Source: Sulfurovum sp.
Lineage (GTDB): Bacteria; Campylobacterota; Campylobacteria; Campylobacterales; Sulfurovaceae
Reading direction: 5' to 3'
Assembly (NCBI GenBank): GCA_026985755.1
Contig: JALSPX010000082.1
Location: forward strand, 1-14,661
DNA: 14,661 bases
Under the pieces are notes generated by a model. The model did not search any database, was not told the DNA's origin, and saw only the letters and a program-made list of their open reading frames with translations. Below are positions 14,611-14,661 of this stretch, piece by piece. The position numbers were made by a program, and so were the translations under genes. Numbering within the stretch: position 1 is the stretch's first letter; every line of letters starts with the position of its first letter.

Positions 14611-14661
14611 TACCCAAAAAGTTGCATTATCTGTTGATATCTGTTTTTGTTCTTTTTGTAT
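14607..14661 (+). CDS. 5' end of an exported or membrane protein, cut by the window edge
   Basis: A GTG at 14607-14609 overlaps the preceding stop codon (GTGA junction) and opens a frame that runs to the edge. The 18 full codons read as a basic start (IPKK) followed by a hydrophobic run (LLISVFVLFV), the shape of a signal peptide or first membrane helix. Translational coupling to the upstream small exported protein is likely. The family cannot be told from this fragment. Confidence 0.5.
   Translation, partial: MIPKKLHYLLISVFVLFV

Overview
The window is AT-rich, densely packed bacterial DNA. It is dominated by a nearly complete type II secretion system (T2SS) locus. Low GC content, overlapping genes, AAGGA-type ribosome binding sites and the style of the prepilin-like proteins suggest a Campylobacterota (epsilonproteobacterial) genome, perhaps a Sulfurovum/Sulfurimonas-like sulfur oxidiser. 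The genus is an inference; no rRNA or other taxonomic marker is present.

Layout. On the minus strand at the left edge lies the 5' end of an unrecognised gene (88..1), read after gspF (1305..91). A 349-base gene-free stretch upstream of gspF holds a dense nest of inverted repeats (1331-1604). A small exosortase-family integral membrane protein follows on the plus strand (1655-2128). Then come three minus-strand pseudopilin genes, gspG-gspH-gspI (3571 down to 2149). A short divergent promoter region (3572-3654) separates them from a long plus-strand operon, gspK-L-M-N-C-D-E-J (3655-11542), whose genes mostly overlap or abut. The same strand continues into a HerA/FtsK-like ATPase with a coiled-coil C-terminus (11554-13887). 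A small convergent XRE-type regulator (14123..13890) follows. Last comes a short exported acidic protein with a duplicated VEGL-PA motif (14299-14610), overlapping the start of another exported protein that runs off the right edge.

How the parts work together. GspD is the outer-membrane secretin and GspC the PDZ-bearing connector. GspL, GspM and GspF form the inner-membrane platform, and GspE is the cytoplasmic motor. GspG, H, I, J and K build the pseudopilus, and a GspN-like protein completes the set. No prepilin peptidase (GspO/PilD) or pilotin is visible, so these must be encoded elsewhere or shared.

The three points most worth following are: (1) an exosortase-family enzyme placed inside a T2SS locus, suggesting a surface-sorting step coupled to secretion; (2) a nine-C homopolymer inside the 18-bp spacer of a strong-looking promoter at 14241-14270, the layout of a phase-variable promoter, driving the small exported VEGL-PA-repeat protein; and (3) the interlocking inverted-repeat element between gspF and the exosortase gene.
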